64,000 nt of DNA, taken from NCBI RefSeq assembly GCF_034661235.1, contig NZ_CP141059.1, positions 372,001 to 436,000 of the forward strand, read 5' to 3'. Below, piece by piece: positions 62,978 to 64,000 of this stretch (the first letter of the stretch is position 1; every line of letters starts with the position of its first letter). Below the pieces are notes generated by a model. That model was not told the DNA's origin. It saw nothing but the letters and a program-made list of their open reading frames with translations, and searched no databases. A program made the translations under genes and the position numbers. This DNA is from Nocardioides bizhenqiangii (GTDB taxonomy: Bacteria > Actinomycetota > Actinomycetes > Propionibacteriales > Nocardioidaceae).

Positions 62978-63748
62978 GTGCTCACGACCACTGCTGCTCC
63001 CGTCTCGGCAACCCGAGCTGCTGATCCTCGAGTGCCCGCGCGGCCGGCCCTCTCGGCCCGGACCGCGCTGCTGGCGTCGCTGACGTCGTTCGGCCTCGTC
63101 ATCCTGATCGGTCTCGCCATGACCGGCGGGACCCCGGGCCCGGGCGGGCTCGACGCGTCCAGCGCAGGGTTCCGGGAGTGGGCGGTGAGCCACACCTGGA
63201 CGCAGCAGCCGCTGTTGTGGGTCGAGTGGGCGTTCGACAAGCACACCTTGCAGTACTGGATGCTGGCGCTGGCGGCCCTCCTGCTGCTGCGGCGACAGGT
63301 CCGCGAGGCGCTCCTCACCGTCGCCGTGATGTGGACGACGCTCGAGCTCACCGGTTGGGCGAAGGCGCTGTTCGGCCGCGACCGGCCGCAGTGGCAGGCC
63401 CCCGACCACTTCCACGCGTCCGGCTCGTTCCCGTCGGCCCACGCCTCCGGTACGGCGGCGCTGATGGGCCTGGTGCTCGTGTTCGTGGTCCTGCGGAGCC
63501 GGAACGCGGCCGTCCGCCTGTGGGGCACGGTCGTGGTCACCGCGACGGTGCTCGCCGTCTGCCTCGACCGGCTGTTCCTCGGCCGGCACTACCCCAGCGA
63601 CCTCGCGGCGGGCGTCCTGCTCGGCGGCGGCATGGTGCTGGTCGCCATGGCGTTCGTCTCGGTCCAGGCACGCGAAAGGGGCACCACCCTTGCCCGGGTG
63701 GCGCCCCTTCAGGATCGCGAGCGGGTGCTGGTCAGCCGATCTGCCTGA
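62978..63748 (+). CDS. PAP2-superfamily membrane phosphatase
   Basis: 256 residues, five or six helices. The three-part phosphatase signature is present: KALFGRDRP, GSFPSAHASG (PSxH) and LDRLFLGRHYPSD (catalytic His before the Asp). Family members dephosphorylate lipid phosphates such as undecaprenyl diphosphate or phosphatidic acid at the outer face of the membrane. GTG start at leaderless distance from TAACGT. Its end overlaps by 17 bp the convergent RDD gene. Confidence 0.9.
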   Translation: MLTTTAAPVSATRAADPRVPARPALSARTALLASLTSFGLVILIGLAMTGGTPGPGGLDASSAGFREWAVSHTWTQQPLLWVEWAFDKHTLQYWMLALAALLLLRRQVREALLTVAVMWTTLELTGWAKALFGRDRPQWQAPDHFHASGSFPSAHASGTAALMGLVLVFVVLRSRNAAVRLWGTVVVTATVLAVCLDRLFLGRHYPSDLAAGVLLGGGMVLVAMAFVSVQARERGTTLARVAPLQDRERVLVSRSA

Positions 63749-64000
63749 CCAGGGTGCCGCCGGCGAACTTGTCGTGCCAGCCCTGGTGGTTGGGCTGGTC
63801 GCTGTTCAACGTGACCGCGATGAAGATCATCGCGGCAATGGGTGCTGCCCAGCCGAGGAAGAACCAGCCGATGATCGGGATGATGCTCAGCACACCGAGC
63901 GCGGAGTAGGCGTTGCGCTTCGCAGCCTGCTCGACCGTCGGGTTGCTGACCCCGTCGGGGCCGTAGGTGCGGAGCTTCATGATCATCTTGCCCACGGTCT
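63732..64000 (-). CDS. RDD-family membrane protein, C-terminal part (runs off the window)
   Basis: The frame is open to the window edge and reads TVGKMIMKLRTYGPDG, the conserved G-K-(M/L) loop after helix 1 of RDD-domain proteins, then RNAYSALGVLSIIPIIGWFF (helix) and a C-terminal SDQPNHQGWHDKFAGGTLV, the usual D-K ending. Only about 90 residues are visible; the first helix and start lie beyond 64000. Function of RDD proteins is mostly unknown (transport or ion-handling suggested). Confidence 0.8.
   Translation of the reverse strand, partial: TVGKMIMKLRTYGPDGVSNPTVEQAAKRNAYSALGVLSIIPIIGWFFLGWAAPIAAMIFIAVTLNSDQPNHQGWHDKFAGGTLVRQIG

Overview
High-GC actinobacterial chromosome, probably Nocardioides or another member of the Nocardioidaceae. 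The grounds are the very GC-rich third codon positions, frequent GTG/TTG starts with ATGA or GTGA stop-start overlaps, leaderless-looking promoters (a TAnnnT -10 box 6-7 nt before the start codon), a menaquinone-based respiratory chain and an ECF41 sigma module. I see no rRNA, prophage, transposase or CRISPR array; the one tRNA gene is tRNA-Tyr(GUA). All functional names rest on motifs read from the translations, not on database searches.  Layout. 0.1-2.7 kb: two paralogous MFS exporters on the minus strand, divergent from menE-menC-menD (2.8-6.4 kb, menaquinone ring synthesis). 6.4-8.8 kb: two truncated genes head to head, then a CPA1 cation/proton antiporter fused to a UBP-type zinc finger. 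8.8-16.9 kb: mixed accessory genes (secreted thrombospondin-3-repeat protein, reductases, metallo-hydrolase, an ECF41 sigma factor with its carboxymuconolactone-decarboxylase partner and a recognisable promoter, and an L,D-transpeptidase). 17.06 kb: menG. A nested palindrome of about 740 bp follows. 18.7-35.5 kb: complete 14-gene nuoA-N operon (complex I) with a polyprenyl diphosphate synthase translationally coupled to nuoN, so quinone and quinone-reductase genes are physically linked. 35.6-44.3 kb: RarD-like permease, small secreted protein, KorAB 2-oxoacid:ferredoxin oxidoreductase, sulfate ABC transporter.  45.2-47.2 kb: tandem duplication of a secreted decapeptide-repeat protein with its leader. 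47.3-48.7 kb: YajQ, tRNA-Tyr and two small ORFs. 48.7-52.8 kb: mannitol-type PTS IICBA divergent from a zinc alcohol/polyol dehydrogenase and a DeoR regulator. 52.9-55.2 kb: the most unusual locus, a 72-aa peptide made largely of Asp-rich pentapeptides, immediately followed by a JmjC/cupin oxygenase with a C-terminal winged-helix-like region and then a sucrase/ferredoxin-like thioredoxin-fold Fe-S protein. 56.0-62.3 kb: a DtxR/IdeR-type iron box, a fused AMP-ligase/carrier/acyltransferase-3 protein and a ferric-iron ABC transporter in one apparent operon. 62.4-64 kb: deazaflavin-dependent reductase, PAP2 phosphatase with a symmetric operator array, and a partial RDD membrane protein.  Dispersed repeats shape several genes: a GTCTCGATACG...CTACTCGAC palindromic family occurs at 15.9 kb, 55.9 kb and, strikingly, as an exact 99-bp in-frame insertion in nuoG. 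Two genes (the ABC ATPase at 56.0 kb and the SRPBCC protein at 44.4 kb) take their stop codon from repeat or hairpin sequence.
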